A stretch of DNA of 64,000 nt. Source: Conexibacter woesei DSM 14684. Its GTDB lineage: Bacteria; Actinomycetota; Thermoleophilia; Solirubrobacterales; Solirubrobacteraceae. The DNA is taken from assembly GCF_000025265.1 (NCBI RefSeq), contig NC_013739.1:3286001-3350000 (forward strand), written 5' to 3'. A program made the position numbers and the translations under genes. Numbering within the stretch: the stretch's first letter is position 1; every line of letters starts with the position of its first letter. A model generated the notes under the pieces. That model was not told where the DNA came from, did no database searches, and was given only the letters and a program-made list of their open reading frames with translations. Shown here in pieces: positions 12,662 through 22,214 of the stretch.

Positions 12662-13006
12662 TCAGCCCAGCGCGTCGCCGTGCGCGGCGAGGACCCGCTT
12701 CGGCGCGCGGATCCGCCATGCGTCGAGCAGCAGCTCGCGCAGCTCCTGCGCGTCGACCTCGGGCAGCCGCACGAGCACCATCGGGTAGCCGTCGTAGTGC
12801 GGCGTCGTGAAGAACTTCCGCGGCTCCGAGGCGATCAGCGCCTCCTTGTCCGCGACGTCGTCGCACCAGACGACGAGCACACCCTCCTCGCGCATCCGCG
12901 CGAACAGTCTGTCCTTCACGCGGAAGCCGGGCGTCCCGTAGGACGGGCGCTCGGTCGTCTCCGGCAGTGCCAGCGCGATCCGTCGCACGTCGTCCTCTGT
13001 CGTCAT
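12662..13006 (-). CDS. MmcQ/YjbR (DUF419) family protein
   Basis: 114-residue cytosolic protein with the compact YjbR fold pattern: ALALPETTERPSYGTPGF at 12-29, FARM near 35, LVVWCD at 44-49 and PRKFFTTPHYDGYPMVLVRL at 62-81. Members have a CyaY-like or DNA-binding-like fold and no established function. It converges on deoB with a 6-base gap. Confidence 0.8.
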   Translation of the reverse strand: MTTEDDVRRIALALPETTERPSYGTPGFRVKDRLFARMREEGVLVVWCDDVADKEALIASEPRKFFTTPHYDGYPMVLVRLPEVDAQELRELLLDAWRIRAPKRVLAAHGDALG

Positions 13007-13035
13007 GTCCGAGTGTCTACCACGGCGCCACCAGG

Positions 13036-13041
13036 GATACT
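13036..13041 (+). promoter_or_regulatory. Candidate -10 box, leaderless start at 13049
   Basis: GATACT (five of six matches to TATACT) ends 7 bases before ATG 13049, and no Shine-Dalgarno is present. The spacing places the transcript start on the initiation codon. Confidence 0.45.
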
Positions 13042-13048
13042 CCGCTTC

Positions 13049-13546
13049 ATGGTCTGGAGATGGCTGCGCCACCACGTGACCGAGGGTCACGCCGGAAACG
13101 TCGTGTACGGCTCGATCGTCGTGCTGGCGCTCGTGCTCGTGCTCGACCACGAGGGAGCGTCCGCGAGAACGGCGATCGTCTCGATCGCCGGCGCCGTGAT
13201 CGTCGTCGCGATCGCGGAGGCGTACGCGGAGGTGCTGCAGGTGATGATCACCGGCCATCGCGAGCTGCGCGGCTCCGACCGGGTCGACATCGCCGCCGGC
13301 ATCGCGGTCCACGGCGTCGCGGCGATCATGCCGATCGTCTTCTTCGTGCTCGCCGCGCTCGACGCGATGAAGCTCGAGACGGCGTACACGACCGCGAGAT
13401 GGTTCGGCGTCTGCGTGCTCGGCCTGTACGCCTTCGGCGCCTACCGCGCGGCAGGCGTGACGGTCACCCGCAGCCTCATCGCCGGCGGCGTGCTGACGCT
13501 GATCGGCGTCGTGCTCGTGATGCTGAAGTCGCTCGTCGGTCACTGA
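13049..13546 (+). CDS. Small integral membrane protein, unknown function
   Basis: 165 residues with about four membrane helices (roughly 20-37, 44-62, 90-112 and 140-160) and a conserved-looking charged loop AEAYAEVLQVMITGHRELRG between helices two and three. I do not recognise a family. It is transcribed on its own just before fpg; no ligand-binding or catalytic motif is visible. Confidence 0.7.
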   Translation: MVWRWLRHHVTEGHAGNVVYGSIVVLALVLVLDHEGASARTAIVSIAGAVIVVAIAEAYAEVLQVMITGHRELRGSDRVDIAAGIAVHGVAAIMPIVFFVLAALDAMKLETAYTTARWFGVCVLGLYAFGAYRAAGVTVTRSLIAGGVLTLIGVVLVMLKSLVGH

Positions 13547-13594
13547 GGCGCGCGCCGGACCGCGCGCGCCGGACCCGATATCTTCGAGCGCCGC

Positions 13595-14449
13595 ATGCCC
13601 GAGCTGCCCGAAGTCGAGACCGTCCGCCGCCAGCTCGAGCCCCGCCTGGTCGGCCGCACGCTCGTCGCGTACGCCGTGCGCGACGCCCGCTGGACCGAGC
13701 CGCGCTCCCCCAACGAGGTCGTCGCGCCGCTCGTCGGTCGCCGGATCGAGGGGTTCCATCGCCGCGGCAAGTACCTGATCTGGGAGGCGGAGGACGAGCT
13801 GTTCCTGCTGATCCACCTGCGGATGACGGGGAACCTGCTCTACGACGCGCCAGAGGGGACCCTCTACACGCGCGCGCACTTCGGCTTCGACGACGGCCAC
13901 GACCTGCGCTTCGTCGACCCGCGCCGCTTCGGCACCGGCTGGCTGCTCGCCGGCCAGTCGGAGCTGGACGCCTACCTCGACGCGCGGCTCGGCGTCGAGC
14001 CATTCTCCGACGGGTTCACGGCCGAGCACCTGAGACGGCTGGCGAGAGGGTCGCGCGCGCCGATCAAGGCGTTCCTGCTCGACCAGAAGCGGATCGCCGG
14101 CATCGGCAACATCTACGCGGACGAGGCGCTGTTCCGCTCGCGCATCCACCCGCTGCGCCAAGCCGGCAGAGTCACGACCGCCCAGTGGGAGCTGCTGCGC
14201 GACGCGGTCGTCGACGCGCTCTCCGCGGGGATCGACGCGAGAGGCGCGTCGATCGACGACTTCCGCGACCTCGACGGCGCGCGCGGCTCGTTCCAGGACC
14301 GCTTCCTGATCCACCGCCGCGCCGACGACGGCTGCCTCGAATGCGGCGGCCCGATCCGCAAGATCCTCGCCGCCGGGCGCGGGACATACGTCTGCGAGCA
14401 CTGCCAGCCGCGACCGCGCGGGGCGAGAATCGTCCCGATGACGCGGTAG
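13595..14449 (+). CDS. mutM: Formamidopyrimidine-DNA glycosylase
   Basis: Base-excision repair enzyme for 8-oxoguanine and FaPy. It begins MPELPEVETV, with the catalytic Pro exposed after Met removal and Glu3; Lys59 lies in RRGKY. A helix-two-turn-helix region (about 150-180) and the C-terminal zinc finger CLECGG plus YVCEHCQ are complete. The 284-residue length is typical. It heads a run of three DNA-damage repair genes. Confidence 0.95.
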   Translation: MPELPEVETVRRQLEPRLVGRTLVAYAVRDARWTEPRSPNEVVAPLVGRRIEGFHRRGKYLIWEAEDELFLLIHLRMTGNLLYDAPEGTLYTRAHFGFDDGHDLRFVDPRRFGTGWLLAGQSELDAYLDARLGVEPFSDGFTAEHLRRLARGSRAPIKAFLLDQKRIAGIGNIYADEALFRSRIHPLRQAGRVTTAQWELLRDAVVDALSAGIDARGASIDDFRDLDGARGSFQDRFLIHRRADDGCLECGGPIRKILAAGRGTYVCEHCQPRPRGARIVPMTR

Positions 14450-14469
14450 CGGGAGCGACCGCCGACGCG

Positions 14470-15174
14470 ATGGCAGCCGACCGCGCCCTGATCGACGCCG
14501 TCCGCGCCGAGCTGGCGACACGCGGCGACGCCGCGAAGGCGCCCGAGATGCAGCGCTACATGAAGTCGGCGCTGCCGTTCTACGGCGTTTCGAGCCCCGC
14601 GCGAAAGGAGGTCGCCCGCGTCGTGATCCCCGCGCACCCGCTCCCCGACGCCGGCGCCTGGCGCGACACGGTGCTGGCGCTCTGGAGCGAGGCGGAGCAT
14701 CGCGAGGAGCGCTACATCGCGCTCGCGCTCGTGGGGGACCGCCGCTACCGCACCCATCGCACGATCGCCGCGCTGCCGCTGTACGAGGAGCTGGTCGTGA
14801 CGGGCGCCTGGTGGGACCTCGTCGACGAGGTCGCGGGGCGCCTGCTCGGCGAGCTGTTGAAGAGAGACCACGACGCGCTCGCGCCGGTCCTGCGCGCATG
14901 GTCGCGCGACGCCGACCTGTGGAAGCGCCGCGCCGCGCTCGTCGCGCAGGTGAACCTCAGAGGCGACATCGACCTCGCGTTGCTGCACGACGTGATCGAG
15001 CCAAACCTGCGCGACGGGGACTTCTTCATGCGCAAGGGGATCGGCTGGGCGCTGCGCTCCTACGCGAAGGTCGATCCCGACGAGGTCGTGCGGTACTGCG
15101 AGCAGCACGCCGACGAGCTGAGCCCGCTCAGCAGACGCGAGGCGCTGCGCAACGTCGCGGGCCTGCGCGACTGA
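14470..15174 (+). CDS. DNA alkylation repair protein, AlkD-like
   Basis: HEAT-like repeat DNA glycosylase family (Pfam DNA_alkylation). The 234 residues include YMKSALPFYGVSSPARKE near 30-47, the tryptophan-rich TGAWWDLVDEVA near 115, LWKRRAALVAQ near 155 and a final KGIGWALRSYAKVDPDEV. The family excises N3/N7-alkylpurines. ATG 14470 lies 20 bases after fpg. Location between mutM and ogt supports a repair role. Confidence 0.85.
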   Translation: MAADRALIDAVRAELATRGDAAKAPEMQRYMKSALPFYGVSSPARKEVARVVIPAHPLPDAGAWRDTVLALWSEAEHREERYIALALVGDRRYRTHRTIAALPLYEELVVTGAWWDLVDEVAGRLLGELLKRDHDALAPVLRAWSRDADLWKRRAALVAQVNLRGDIDLALLHDVIEPNLRDGDFFMRKGIGWALRSYAKVDPDEVVRYCEQHADELSPLSRREALRNVAGLRD

Positions 15175-15231
15175 CGCCGCCCCGTCCGCCGTACGCCGCG
15201 CCACACCCGCGGCACCGGCCGGGACCGCTGC

Positions 15232-15237
15232 TACCGT
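15232..15237 (+). promoter_or_regulatory. Candidate -10 box, leaderless start at 15245
   Basis: TACCGT fits TANNNT and ends 7 bases before ATG 15245, which has no Shine-Dalgarno. It implies that ogt can be transcribed separately from the AlkD-like gene. Confidence 0.4.
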
Positions 15238-15244
15238 CGAGCAG

Positions 15245-15805
15245 ATGGAGGCGAGCGGCTTCACCCTCTTCGACACGGCGATCGGCTGCTGCGGGATCGC
15301 CTGGGGCCCCGCCGGGCTGACCGACGTCCAGCTGCCGGAGTCGTCGAGAGCCGCGACGCGCGCGCGGCTGCTCCGCCAGCTCCCGCCGGCAGCGCGTGAG
15401 CACGCCCCGTCCGAGCTGCCGCCGGAGATCGCCGACGCGGTCGCGCGTATCGTCGCGCTGCTCGCCGGCGCCGACGACGACCTCGCCGACGTCGCCGTCG
15501 ACATGGAGCGCGTCCCGCCGTTCCACCGCAGGGTCTACGACCTCGCGCGGACGATCCCGCCCGGCGCGACGCTCACGTACGGCGAGGTCGCCGACCGCAT
15601 CGGCGCCGATCGCGGCGCCGCACGCGCCGTCGGCCAGGCGCTCGGAGCCAACCCGGTGCCGATCGTCGTCCCGTGCCACCGCGTCACCGCCGCGGGCGGC
15701 AAGACGGGCGGCTTCTCCGCCGGCGGCGGCGTCAGCACCAAGCTGCGGATGCTCGACATCGAGCGCGCCCACGCCGCCGCACACGGTGCTCCGACGCTCT
15801 TCTAG
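15245..15805 (+). CDS. ogt: Methylated-DNA--protein-cysteine methyltransferase
   Basis: Suicide repair of O6-methylguanine. The 186 residues carry the acceptor motif PCHRV with Cys144, upstream GEVADRIGA and RAVGQALGANP (helix-turn-helix, Arg finger) and an N-terminal RNase-H-like domain. No AdaA domain is fused, so it is the Ogt/MGMT form. Confidence 0.93.
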   Translation: MEASGFTLFDTAIGCCGIAWGPAGLTDVQLPESSRAATRARLLRQLPPAAREHAPSELPPEIADAVARIVALLAGADDDLADVAVDMERVPPFHRRVYDLARTIPPGATLTYGEVADRIGADRGAARAVGQALGANPVPIVVPCHRVTAAGGKTGGFSAGGGVSTKLRMLDIERAHAAAHGAPTLF

Positions 15806-15809
15806 CTAG

Positions 15810-15815
15810 TAGAAT
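15810..15815 (+). promoter_or_regulatory. Candidate -10 box for the secreted protein gene
   Basis: TAGAAT follows the ogt stop within a few bases. It predicts a leader of about 65-70 bases before ATG 15889, unlike the leaderless genes nearby. The same TAGAAT hexamer occurs at 3079. No clear -35 is visible. Confidence 0.4.
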
Positions 15816-15840
15816 GCGGCTCCCGCGCGGCATCAGCTGA

Positions 15841-16491
<651 letters not shown>

Positions 16492-16503
16492 CGGCGAGCG
16501 CGC

Positions 16504-16509
16504 TACGAT
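16504..16509 (+). promoter_or_regulatory. Candidate -10 box for the ABC transporter operon
   Basis: TACGAT (TANNNT) lies after the preceding stop. The predicted leader of about 70 bases contains GGGAG paired with CTCCC (roughly 16540-16559) and an AGGAAG stretch (16564-16569) about 17 bases before ATG 16587. Confidence 0.35.
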
Positions 16510-16586
16510 TGTGAATCCCGCAAAGCCCGACCGGGTATTGGGAGAACACCACCACTCCCTCACGAGGAAGCGAGACGCTCCTTTCC

Positions 16587-17468
16587 ATGCGCCCATCACG
16601 CCGTCACGTCATCGCGCTGCTCGCCGCGGCCGCACTGCCGCTGACCCTCGCCGCATGCGGCTCCGACGACGACGCTGACTCGGGCAGCACCGCGACGACG
16701 GGCGCGACGACGGCGGCGAACGCGTGCGAGAAGGCGAACCTTCAGCTCCTCGAGGACGGGCAGCTGACCGTCGCGACCGACAAGCCCGCGTACCCGCCGT
16801 ACTTCGAGGACGACGACCCGTCCAACGGCAGAGGCTTCGAGAGCGCCGTCGCGTTCGCGATCGCCAGACAGCTCGGCTTCGCCAGAGACGAGGTCAAGTG
16901 GGTGATAGAGCCGTTCAACTCCTCCTACGCGCCCGGTCCCAAGCGCTTCGACTTCGACGTGAACCAGATCTCGATCACGCCGCAGCGCGAGAGAGCGGTC
17001 GACTTCTCGGCGCCGTACTACACCGCCCCGCAGGCGGTCGTCGCGCTGAAGGACTCCGACGCCGCGAGAGCGACGAGCCTCGATCAGCTCAAAGACGTCC
17101 AGCTCGGCGTGCAGATCGGCACGACCAGCCTCGACGCGGCCGACGCGCAGATCGACCCGTCCAAGCAGCCGAAGGTCTTCAACGACTCCAACGACGTCGT
17201 GCGCGCGCTCAAGCAGGGCCAGGTCGACGCCGTCGTGGTCGATCTCCCGACCGCGTTCTACCTGACCGCCGCGCAGGTGCCGGAAGCCGCGATCGTCGGC
17301 CAGTTCGAGGCGCCGGGCGGCGACGCCTGGGGCGCGCTGCTGGCAAGAGACTCGTCGCTGACCGCGTGCGTCTCTGACGCGATCGAGACGCTGAGAGCGG
17401 ACGGCACGCTCGACAGACTCGAGCAGCGCTGGATGGGCGAGGCGGCCGGCGCGCCCGCGCTGCAGTGA
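16587..17468 (+). CDS. Polar amino-acid ABC transporter, substrate-binding lipoprotein
   Basis: 293-residue solute-binding protein (SBP_bac_3 type). The signal peptide ends in the lipobox LAAC, with Cys24 for lipid anchoring, then an acidic/Thr linker. The domain shows GFESAVAFAIARQLG near 83, FDFDVNQISITPQRERAVDFS near 120, the ligand-site region LGVQIGTTS and a hinge VDAVVVDLPTAFYL. Several AGA Arg codons. First gene of a three-gene importer; glutamine/glutamate/polar amino acids are the usual ligands. Confidence 0.9.
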   Translation: MRPSRRHVIALLAAAALPLTLAACGSDDDADSGSTATTGATTAANACEKANLQLLEDGQLTVATDKPAYPPYFEDDDPSNGRGFESAVAFAIARQLGFARDEVKWVIEPFNSSYAPGPKRFDFDVNQISITPQRERAVDFSAPYYTAPQAVVALKDSDAARATSLDQLKDVQLGVQIGTTSLDAADAQIDPSKQPKVFNDSNDVVRALKQGQVDAVVVDLPTAFYLTAAQVPEAAIVGQFEAPGGDAWGALLARDSSLTACVSDAIETLRADGTLDRLEQRWMGEAAGAPALQ

Positions 17469-18304
17469 GCGACCGCCGCGCTGTCCGCGCCGCCGCCCGC
17501 CGGCGGCGCGACCGGCGCGGCCTGCTGATCGCGACCGCCTCCTCGGTCGTCGTGATCGGCGGGCTCGCCGTGCTGGTCGGGACGAGCCCCGGCTGGCCCG
17601 ACGTGCGCGAGACGTTCTTCTCGTGGGAGGCGTTCAAGACGAGCTTCCCCGACGTGCTGAGAGGGTTCTGGCTCGACGTCAAGCTGTTCCTGATCGTCGA
17701 GGCGATCGTGCTCGTGCTCGGCCTCGCGATCGCGCTCGGCCGCACGACGCAGGCGCCGGCGCTGTTTCCCGTCCGCCTGCTGCTGGCGGTCTACACCGAC
17801 GTGCTGCGCGGCATCCCGACGATCCTGCTCGTCTACCTCGTCGGCTTCGGGATCCCGGCGCTCGCGCTCAACGGGCTGCCGACCGACCCGGTCGTGCTCG
17901 GCGGCGCCGCGCTCGTGCTGACCTACTCCGCCTACGTCGCCGAGGTGTACCGCGCGGGGCTCGACTCCGTCCACCCGAGCCAGCGCGCGGCGGCACTCGC
18001 GGTCGGCCTCAACCGCGTCCAGGCGCTCCGCTTCGTCGTCCTGCCGCAGGCGGTCAGACGCGTGATCCCACCGCTGCTGAACGACTTCATCTCGTTGCAG
18101 AAGGACGTCGCGCTGATCTCGGTGCTCGGTCCGCTGGAGGCGTTCCGCGTCGCGCAGATCGAGGCGTCGTCGAACTTCAACTACACGCCGCTGATCGCAG
18201 CGGCGCTGCTCTACATCTGCGTCACCGTGCCGCTCGCGCGCTTCGTCGACCGGATGCAGAAGCGCAGACGGCGAGCCCAGGCCGCAGAGGCGGTGACCGC
18301 GTGA
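17465..18304 (+). CDS. Polar amino-acid ABC transporter, permease
   Basis: HisM/GlnP-type inner membrane permease, 279 residues. After a basic N-terminus there is a first helix (about 18-38), then the His/Glu/Gln permease domain with the EAA loop AALAVGLNRVQALRFVVLPQAVR. ILLVYLVGFGIP is typical. GTG start overlaps the binding-protein stop (GTGA). It probably acts as a homodimer because only one permease is encoded. Confidence 0.92.
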   Translation: MSDRRAVRAAARRRRDRRGLLIATASSVVVIGGLAVLVGTSPGWPDVRETFFSWEAFKTSFPDVLRGFWLDVKLFLIVEAIVLVLGLAIALGRTTQAPALFPVRLLLAVYTDVLRGIPTILLVYLVGFGIPALALNGLPTDPVVLGGAALVLTYSAYVAEVYRAGLDSVHPSQRAAALAVGLNRVQALRFVVLPQAVRRVIPPLLNDFISLQKDVALISVLGPLEAFRVAQIEASSNFNYTPLIAAALLYICVTVPLARFVDRMQKRRRRAQAAEAVTA

Positions 18305-19056
18305 GCGCGGCGAGACCGGTGATCGAGCTGCAGGGGCTGACGAAGGCGTACGGCGAGACGCCGGTCCTGCGCGGGATCGACCTGACCGTCAGCGAGCACG
18401 AGGCGGTCGCGCTGATCGGCGCCTCGGGCTCGGGCAAGTCGACGCTGCTGCGCTGCATCGACCTGCTCGATGAGATCGACGACGGCGACGTGCTGATCGA
18501 CGGCGAGGTCGTGACCGACCCGAGCGTCACGCCGCACGGCGTGCGCAAGCGGCTGGGGATGGTCTTCCAGGCGTTCAACCTCTTCCCGCACCTGACGGTG
18601 CTGGAGAACGTGACGCTCGCGCCGCGGCGCGCGCACGGCGTCCCGCGCGCGGAGGCGGAGGAGCGGGCGCGCGAGCTGCTCGCCCGCTTCGGGCTCGCCG
18701 GCCGCGAGGACGCCTACCCGGACCGGCTCTCCGGCGGGCAGCAGCAGCGCGTCGCGATCGTCCGCGCGCTGGCGCCCAACCCGCGCGCGCTGCTGCTCGA
18801 CGAGGTCACCAGCGCGCTCGACCCCGAGCTGGTGGGGGAGGTGCTTGAGGCGGTCCGCGAGCTGAAGGCGGACGGCATCACGATGCTCATCACGACGCAC
18901 GAGATGGGCTTCGCGCGCGAGGTCGCTGACGAGGTCTGCTTCCTGCACGAGGGGCTGATCGTCGAGCGCGGCGCCCCGGAGCGGATCTTCACGGCGCCCG
19001 AGCACCCGGAGACGCGCCGCTTCCTCAGACGGCTGCTGGAGGCGAAGCGGGTCTAG
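18301..19056 (+). CDS. Polar amino-acid ABC transporter, ATPase
   Basis: GlnQ/HisP-type ATPase, 251 residues. Walker A GASGSGKS at 40-47, Q-loop FQAFNLFPHLTVLENV, signature LSGGQQQRVAI, Walker B LLLDEVTSALDP and switch His in ITTHEMGFA. GTG start overlaps the permease stop (GTGA), completing the three-gene operon. The stop abuts a CTAGGCCTAG palindrome shared with the convergent gene. Confidence 0.95.
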   Translation: MSAARPVIELQGLTKAYGETPVLRGIDLTVSEHEAVALIGASGSGKSTLLRCIDLLDEIDDGDVLIDGEVVTDPSVTPHGVRKRLGMVFQAFNLFPHLTVLENVTLAPRRAHGVPRAEAEERARELLARFGLAGREDAYPDRLSGGQQQRVAIVRALAPNPRALLLDEVTSALDPELVGEVLEAVRELKADGITMLITTHEMGFAREVADEVCFLHEGLIVERGAPERIFTAPEHPETRRFLRRLLEAKRV

Positions 19057-19058
19057 GC

Positions 19059-21011
19059 CTAGCCGGTGACGCGCGGCGGGAGTGCGACGACGCGCATCCG
19101 CGCCCTCGTCGTGACCGGGGAGCGGACGAGCCCTCTGGCGGCCGCGCCCAGCCGCAGCGCCGCGGGCCGGCCCGCGCGCGCGTGCAGCGTCAGCGTCACG
19201 TACGTGTGTCTGGGCAATCTCGACGTGATGCGGCAGATCGTCGGGCCGTTCTCGCCACCCACGGTGAGCCCGCGCGGGAGCCGGACGCAGGTTCTGACGC
19301 GCAGCGCCCCGACCCGCGAGGGGTTGCCGGTCCGCACGAGGATCGTCACGCGCTGCCCCGTCCGCACGCGCCGCGGCGCGATGATCCGGATCGCCAGCGG
19401 CTGCAGCTTTCTGACGAGCGTGACGAGCGCTCTTCTGACCGCCGGCTTGACGGCGAGCGTCGGGACCGGGACGGGCACGGGTCCGGGGCCTGGTCCGGGA
19501 CCTGCGAACGGCGCCGGCGTGGCGGTCGCGAAGTTCGGGTTGAGGCCCGCCACGTCGGCCGTGCGGACGTTGAAGTGGAGCTTGACCGCCGATCTCGGCG
19601 GTATGACGAATCTGCCCTCCCACGTCAGCACGCGACCGTCGATCGACGGGTCCTCGGTCGTCAGGAACGTCGCGCTGCGCGGCTGGTAGACGTACTCACG
19701 CGGCAGGCGGTCGATCACCTCGGAGAGGGGGATCGCCGTGGTGGTCGGGTTGGAGACCGTTATCCAGTAGCCGTTGAGCGAGCCGGCCTCGTCGAACGGG
19801 TCGTCGGTTATCTTCGAGACGTCGAACGTCGGCACAGGCGGCGGCGGTCTGACGTCGATCGGCGCGCCGTCTTCCGCCGGGACGACCGTCACGTCGACGC
19901 CCTCGCCGATGACGCTGTTGCGATAGGTGCCTTCTCTGTCGGGGACCCGGATCGTGTAGTGCAGCGTGAAGACGTCCTCGGCCGGGACGGTGAAGGGACC
20001 GTTCCAGGTGATCGATCCGTCGGCGTTTCTGACCGGGTCGTTCGTCGTGTCGCCCGTCGTCGAGTTGGCGAGGTACGTCGAGCCCGCCGGGATCAGGTCG
20101 GTCAGCGAGGTGAGCTGGACGTCGCGGATGTTCGAGTTGACGACGGTCACCGTGTAGCCGACGGCGTCGCCGGCGCCGACCTCGGCGCGGTCGGCCGCCT
20201 TGCGGATCACGAGCGGGACGGTCCCGGCCGGCGAGAACGTGATGATGCTGGAGATTCTCAGGCTCGCGCCGGGCTCCAGCGTGCGGACCCAGCTGAGGCC
20301 GGCGCCGTTGTCGATCCGCTCGTCGCAGCGGCAGGTGTTGTCGAAGACGCTCTGATCGCGCAGTCTCTGCCACACGTCGTAGTAAGTGCCGTGGTAGAAG
20401 GTCGAGCCGACGGTGACGGGGAGGAACTGCTCGATGCGGGTGCCCTTCGAGCCGTCGCCATTGGCCGCCAGGCAGCTGATCGCGTCGCCGTCGACGCGGC
20501 CGTAGCCGTAGTCGCTGTTGCCGAGGTAGCAGTCGCCGGCGCGGTAGAACGTGATCAGTCTCGGCGCGTCCGAGGTGTTCTGGATCGTCGCGTCGGTACG
20601 GAACGACTCCTCGCCGAGCACGTAGCGGTCGACCTGCGAGATCGCGAGCGGGCCGCCGGTGACGCCCGTCGAGACGAGGAACGGGTCGGCGGTCGTCCCA
20701 CTGCCAGAGACGGCCGACTGACTGACCGGCGTCCACGCCGTGTGCATCCCGTCGCCCGGGTAGAAGCCGGCGGGCACCGTGTCGGGTCCGTAGAGCGTGC
20801 CGTCGGTGGCGACGAACGACCCGCACGCGGTGGTGCCGTAGAACTCGGGGAAGCTGTCGAGCTGGTGGTTGACGTAGCAGTTGAGGTCGGGCGTTATCCC
20901 GACCGTCGTCAACGGCCCCGCGCTTGTGATCTCCGCCGCGCGTGCGCCGCCGGCGGTCACGGCCGCGGCGATCGCGACCATGGTGAGCAGCTTCCCCCAC
21001 TGCATCCGCAT
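19059..21011 (-). CDS. Large secreted protein with DUF11-type repeats
   Basis: 650 residues. ATG 21011 (MRMQWGKLLTMVAIAAAVTA) gives a good signal peptide. The N-terminal part (about 30-250) is a Tyr/Asp-rich beta domain with scattered Cys pairs (DLNCYVNH, TTACGSF, CRCDERI). Two DUF11-like repeats follow (VGAGDAVGYTVTVVN and a second near 395), then a Gly/Pro linker and a basic C-terminal beta domain. The family suggests an extracellular adhesion or surface role; there is no sortase motif or C-terminal anchor. Confidence 0.75.
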   Translation of the reverse strand: MRMQWGKLLTMVAIAAAVTAGGARAAEITSAGPLTTVGITPDLNCYVNHQLDSFPEFYGTTACGSFVATDGTLYGPDTVPAGFYPGDGMHTAWTPVSQSAVSGSGTTADPFLVSTGVTGGPLAISQVDRYVLGEESFRTDATIQNTSDAPRLITFYRAGDCYLGNSDYGYGRVDGDAISCLAANGDGSKGTRIEQFLPVTVGSTFYHGTYYDVWQRLRDQSVFDNTCRCDERIDNGAGLSWVRTLEPGASLRISSIITFSPAGTVPLVIRKAADRAEVGAGDAVGYTVTVVNSNIRDVQLTSLTDLIPAGSTYLANSTTGDTTNDPVRNADGSITWNGPFTVPAEDVFTLHYTIRVPDREGTYRNSVIGEGVDVTVVPAEDGAPIDVRPPPPVPTFDVSKITDDPFDEAGSLNGYWITVSNPTTTAIPLSEVIDRLPREYVYQPRSATFLTTEDPSIDGRVLTWEGRFVIPPRSAVKLHFNVRTADVAGLNPNFATATPAPFAGPGPGPGPVPVPVPTLAVKPAVRRALVTLVRKLQPLAIRIIAPRRVRTGQRVTILVRTGNPSRVGALRVRTCVRLPRGLTVGGENGPTICRITSRLPRHTYVTLTLHARAGRPAALRLGAAARGLVRSPVTTRARMRVVALPPRVTG

Positions 21012-21093
21012 GTCGGATGGATACGCTCGTGGAGCGAACTTGAAACAGCGCGGCCACAGCGTTGTGCCACGTTCAGTAGGAAATGTGCGCATT

Positions 21094-21111
21094 GGGCGCG
21101 TTCGCGCGCCC
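21094..21111 (-). terminator. Hairpin between grx and the secreted-protein gene
   Basis: GGGCGCG (21094-21100) and CGCGCCC (21105-21111) form a 7-bp stem with a TTCG loop on the plus strand. It lies 36 bases beyond the grx stop. The T-run (TTT, 21112-21114) follows only on the plus strand, so termination of grx on the minus strand would rely on the stem alone. Confidence 0.45.
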
Positions 21112-21146
21112 TTTGGAGCCGGTCGGCGGCTGCGCCGTCGCGGCGG

Positions 21147-21404
21147 CTACGCCGTCGCGAGCAGCGCGCTCAGTTCGCCGCTGCGGTCGGCCGCGGCGAG
21201 CTGGTCGTAGCCGCCGAGCGGCTGCGATCCGACGAGGATCTGCGGAAACGTCATCATCCCGGTCAGCTCGACGAGCTTCGCCCGTCCGTCGGGGTCACGT
21301 GCGAGATTGATCTCCTCGAACGCCAGCTCGCGCTTCTCGAGCAGCTGCTTCGCACGGACGCAGTAGGGGCAGAAATCTGTGGTGTAGAGCGTGATCTTGG
21401 CCAT
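21147..21404 (-). CDS. Glutaredoxin
   Basis: 85-residue small thioredoxin-fold protein with the redox motif CPYC at residues 12-15 and the cis-Pro loop TFPQILVG near 52-59, both diagnostic of glutaredoxin (GrxC/mycoredoxin group). ATG 21404; TATATT lies 10 bases upstream as a probable -10. Divergent from recO. In this lineage the physiological thiol may be mycothiol-like rather than glutathione. Confidence 0.9.
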   Translation of the reverse strand: MAKITLYTTDFCPYCVRAKQLLEKRELAFEEINLARDPDGRAKLVELTGMMTFPQILVGSQPLGGYDQLAAADRSGELSALLATA

Positions 21405-21464
21405 TACTTCATTCAATATAGCGACTGTCGTCGAAGTGTCGGACAATCCGCGGATGGCGCGCTG

Positions 21465-22211
21465 ATGGCTTCCCGTTCGCTGCGCACCGAGGCGATCGTG
21501 CTGCGCTCCATACGCTTCGGCGAGGCCGACCGGATCCTCCACCTCTACACGCCCGACCACGGCCGCGTCGGCGCGATCGCGAAGGGCGCGCGCAAGACGC
21601 GCAGCCGCTTCGGTGCGCGGCTCGAGCCGTTCTTCCACCTGAGAGTGAACCTCCACCTCAGCCGCGGCGACCTCCACACCGTCACGAGCGCCGACACGAT
21701 CGATCCGCACGGACCGCTGCGCGAGCGCGCCTGCTCGCTCGACGCCGCCTCGCGCGCGTGCGACGCGGTCACGCGCCTGTTCGAGACCGACGACCCCAGC
21801 CCCGCGGTCTTCCACCTGCTCGCGAACGAGCTGCGGCTGCTCGACGGCGACGAGCGCCATTCGGGACAGGCCGCGCAGCTCGCCTTCCGGTTGAAGCTGC
21901 TCGTCGCGGGCGGCTTCACGCCGCAGCTCGCCTCGTGCGCGTCGTGCGGGGAGAGCGACCACCTCAGCGGCTTCTCGGGCTCGGCGGGCGGCGTCGTCTG
22001 CAGCGCCTGCGAGGCGTCCGCCTTTCCGCTCTCGGAGGAGGCGTACACGTTCCTCGTCGAGGCGCTCGGGCGGCCGCTCGCGGATGCGCCGGACGCGAGC
22101 CTGCGGGCGCTGCGCCAGGCCGAGCGCGCGATCACGGAGACGGCGGAGCACCACGCGCACGTCCACTTGCGCTCGCTCGCCCGGCAGCCGCGCGGAGCGC
22201 CCATGACCTGA
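21465..22211 (+). CDS. recO: DNA repair protein RecO
   Basis: Recombination mediator that loads RecA with RecF/RecR. The 248 residues start with an OB-fold (RTEAIVLRSIRFGEADRILH, then TPDHGRVGAIAKGARKTRSR). A zinc site CASC ... CSAC (about 165-195) sits in the helical domain. It normally neighbours dgt/dnaG in Actinobacteria, as here. Confidence 0.93.
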   Translation: MASRSLRTEAIVLRSIRFGEADRILHLYTPDHGRVGAIAKGARKTRSRFGARLEPFFHLRVNLHLSRGDLHTVTSADTIDPHGPLRERACSLDAASRACDAVTRLFETDDPSPAVFHLLANELRLLDGDERHSGQAAQLAFRLKLLVAGGFTPQLASCASCGESDHLSGFSGSAGGVVCSACEASAFPLSEEAYTFLVEALGRPLADAPDASLRALRQAERAITETAEHHAHVHLRSLARQPRGAPMT

Positions 22212-22214
22212 CTC

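Noticed and set aside
19054-19063. CTAGGCCTAG palindrome as an operator.
   Set aside because: It is formed by the two convergent stop codons and neighbouring bases; a coincidental palindrome is sufficient.
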